Positions 24,612-26,096 of a stretch of DNA of 26,096 bases are shown here, one piece after another; the stretch's first letter is position 1, and each line of letters opens with the position of its first letter. Below the pieces are notes generated by a model. The model was not told where the DNA came from. It ran no database searches and was given only the letters and a program-made list of their open reading frames with translations. The translations under genes and the position numbers were made by a program. Source of the DNA: JABCPE02 sp963518955 (GTDB taxonomy: Bacteria > Bacteroidota > Bacteroidia > Flavobacteriales > Weeksellaceae). The stretch lies in contig CAUQKI010000020.1 of assembly GCA_963518955.1 (NCBI GenBank), forward strand, positions 1 through 26,096. The letters are read 5' to 3'.

Positions 24612-25487
24612 CTATCTGTATCCGAAATTCTTGAGGTCTTTTTCGTTCTTTCTCCAGTCTTTTTTTACTTTCACAAAGAGATTGAGATGGATTTTCTTTG
24701 CAAAGAATTTTTCCAAGTCCAGCCTTGCTTCTGTGCCAACTTTTTTAATTGCCTCACCTTTGTGGCCTATCAAAATTCCCTTTTGGGTTTCTCGCTCCAC
24801 ATAGATGATGCTGTCTATGAAGATAATTCCTTCCTTTTCTTTGAAAAGTTCAGTAACCACTTCTACGGAGTAAGGGATTTCCTTTTCATAGTTGAGTAAA
24901 ATCTTCTCGCGCACCGTTTCATTGACAAAAAACCTTTCCGATTTGTCGGTAAACTGGTCTTTGTCATAGTATGGCGGATTCTCTGGAAGCAGAGATTTTA
25001 GTTTCGGGAGGATGTATTCCGTATTGTAAGCATTTAGCGCCGAAATCGGTAGGATTTCTGCTTTCGGAAGGAGATTGTGCCAATGTTCCACAGCGGCCTC
25101 CATTTCCTTTTGGTTGCTTTTATCTATTTTATTGATGAGCAGCAGTACAGGAATCGGAATTTTATTTAACTTCTCTATGAGAAACTCCGAAGGCTCACTT
25201 TTGTCCGATATATCTACGATGAAAAGAAATACATCTGCATCTTGGAGGCTTTCTTTCACGAAGCCCATCATTTTTTCTTGTAGTTCGTATTTAGGGTCAA
25301 GAACGCCAGGCGTGTCCGAAAAGACAATCTGGACATCTTCCTCGTTATAAATCCCGAAAATACGGTGTCTGGTAGTCTGTGCCTTTTGGGTAACGATGGC
25401 CAATTTCTCTCCCATGAGCTGATTCAGAAGGGTAGACTTCCCAGCATTGGGTTTTCCTACTATATTGACAAAACCTGCTTTGTGCAT
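24612..25487 (-). CDS. era: GTPase Era
   Basis: Essential GTPase that binds the 3' end of 16S rRNA and supports 30S subunit maturation. The 291-residue protein has G1 GKPNAGKS (11-18), the switch I threonines near T38-T39 in QTTRHR, G3 DTPG (58-61), G4 NKID (119-122), G5 SAL (149-151) and a C-terminal KH domain with GHKGEAIKKVG (241-251) and a basic tail. Full length. A perfect -7 box lies 26 nt upstream, and aroB follows on the same strand. Confidence 0.96.
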   Translation of the reverse strand: MHKAGFVNIVGKPNAGKSTLLNQLMGEKLAIVTQKAQTTRHRIFGIYNEEDVQIVFSDTPGVLDPKYELQEKMMGFVKESLQDADVFLFIVDISDKSEPSEFLIEKLNKIPIPVLLLINKIDKSNQKEMEAAVEHWHNLLPKAEILPISALNAYNTEYILPKLKSLLPENPPYYDKDQFTDKSERFFVNETVREKILLNYEKEIPYSVEVVTELFKEKEGIIFIDSIIYVERETQKGILIGHKGEAIKKVGTEARLDLEKFFAKKIHLNLFVKVKKDWRKNEKDLKNFGYR

Positions 25488-25512
25488 TGCTTTTTTTGTT
25501 TTTAAATTTCCG

Positions 25513-25520
25513 CAAAGATA
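25513..25520 (-). promoter_or_regulatory. -7 box of era-aroB
   Basis: On the minus strand TATCTTTG (25520-25513) is a perfect TAnnTTTG, 25 nt before the era ATG. I could not find a matching -33 TTTG at 17-21 nt, so the upstream box is weak. Confidence 0.4.
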
Positions 25521-25558
25521 TGAATAATTTGGCTTCTATGGTGAGAAGAATAAATTCT

Positions 25559-26096
25559 TTAAGCTAATTCTAAAGATACAATCTCTGCTTTTTCTCCATT
25601 TTCGGTTTCACAGACGATAGAGATATAGTCAAAGCCATTTCTTTTCACTTCTTCCCAAGGGATATTTTCTCCGTTGATAAGGGTTACTCTATCATCTTCG
25701 TCTACTTCATAATCTTCTTTTTCTTCCTCATAATCAATGGAATATCCAAAATCTATATGGATTTTGCAAGGAGCAATATCATATTTTACCAAAGTTCGTT
25801 TTTCAACTTCTTCTGGGTCAAACTCATCGCAAAACATTGCATTATAGCCGTGTCGGTAGCCGTCAAAAAGCAATATTTCTTCGCCTGTTTCTATATCTTT
25901 GGCTACTATTTTACAAGGAATTTCTACTTCATCAGTATAATAATTTACAATAAAAGGCTGTTTTTCTCCCTTTACTTCAAATAATTCCCCATAATAATAC
26001 ACCTCAAAGAGTGAATTTCCATTTTTGGATTGGATATCCACTGAGAGATAATCGCCTGATTTTACATTACAAGCGTTTTCATTTAGGTAGGTAGGA
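25559..26096 (-). CDS. Unrecognised acidic protein, 5' end outside the window
   Basis: The frame is open from the stop at 25559 to the right edge (about 178 residues visible). A GTG at 26041 could be taken as a start, but the 18 codons before it are also open (for example NENACNVKSGDYLSVDIQ) and continue off the window, so the true start is probably to the right. The visible part is soluble, beta-rich and very acidic, with a DFGYSIDYEEEKEDYEVDEDD cluster split around residues 115-135. It has no signal peptide, membrane helix or catalytic motif I recognise. The gene lies 71 nt upstream of era on the same strand. No function assigned. Confidence 0.6.
   Translation of the reverse strand, partial: PTYLNENACNVKSGDYLSVDIQSKNGNSLFEVYYYGELFEVKGEKQPFIVNYYTDEVEIPCKIVAKDIETGEEILLFDGYRHGYNAMFCDEFDPEEVEKRTLVKYDIAPCKIHIDFGYSIDYEEEKEDYEVDEDDRVTLINGENIPWEEVKRNGFDYISIVCETENGEKAEIVSLELA

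Noticed and set aside
24298..24899. Overlapping plus-strand open frames (up to 168 codons) opposite aroB and era
   Set aside because: Both aroB and era are complete with all motifs on the minus strand; the plus-strand translations are cysteine- and phenylalanine-rich shadows.

Overview
The window reads as chromosomal DNA of a flavobacterium, most likely from the Weeksellaceae/Chryseobacterium side of Flavobacteriales (Bacteroidota). The supporting signs are low G+C, A-rich sequence instead of Shine-Dalgarno sites before most genes, many promoter-like TTTG / TAnnTTTG pairs (the Bacteroidota sigma-A consensus), a complete sprA gene of the gliding/type IX secretion system (T9SS) directly behind ruvA, and outer-membrane barrels ending in phenylalanine. 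The genus assignment is inference.

Layout. (1) 1-3400: an accessory island with a two-gene McrBC-type modification-dependent restriction system. It is bounded on both sides by inverted copies of a 38-nt imperfect palindrome (33/38 identical) and followed by a 121-nt nested hairpin. A G-tract sits between the -33 and -7 boxes of its promoter. (2) 3429-6934: an outer-membrane beta-barrel gene (minus strand), divergent from a TPR-containing sensor histidine kinase and its NarL/LuxR-type response regulator. (3) 6968-7130: a promoter, a short possible transcript with a 24-codon ORF, and a strong terminator, all just ahead of tkt. (4) 7166-12160: central carbon genes tkt, fba (class II aldolase), a Gdx/SugE-like SMR transporter, glpX (class II FBPase) and rpe. 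Together these enzymes interconvert triose, tetrose, pentose, hexose and heptulose phosphates. (5) 12274-13563: a small outer-membrane barrel convergent with lipB, sharing a bidirectional terminator. (6) 13660-23494: a nucleoid-associated YejK-family protein, ruvA, sprA, a lipoprotein with a possible surface-export signal, and two diverged SemiSWEET-like membrane proteins, one of which has lost the PQ-loop proline. (7) 23562-26096, minus strand: aroB and era in tandem, and the 3' part of an unrecognised acidic protein that runs off the window.

Most of the window is ordinary core genome. The parts most worth a second look are the palindrome-bounded mcrBC island with its possibly phase-variable promoter, the short terminated transcript before tkt, and the asymmetric SemiSWEET pair downstream of sprA. 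I see no tRNA, rRNA, CRISPR array, transposase or integrase. No gene-free stretch exceeds about 255 bases, and those longer than about 200 are described below.
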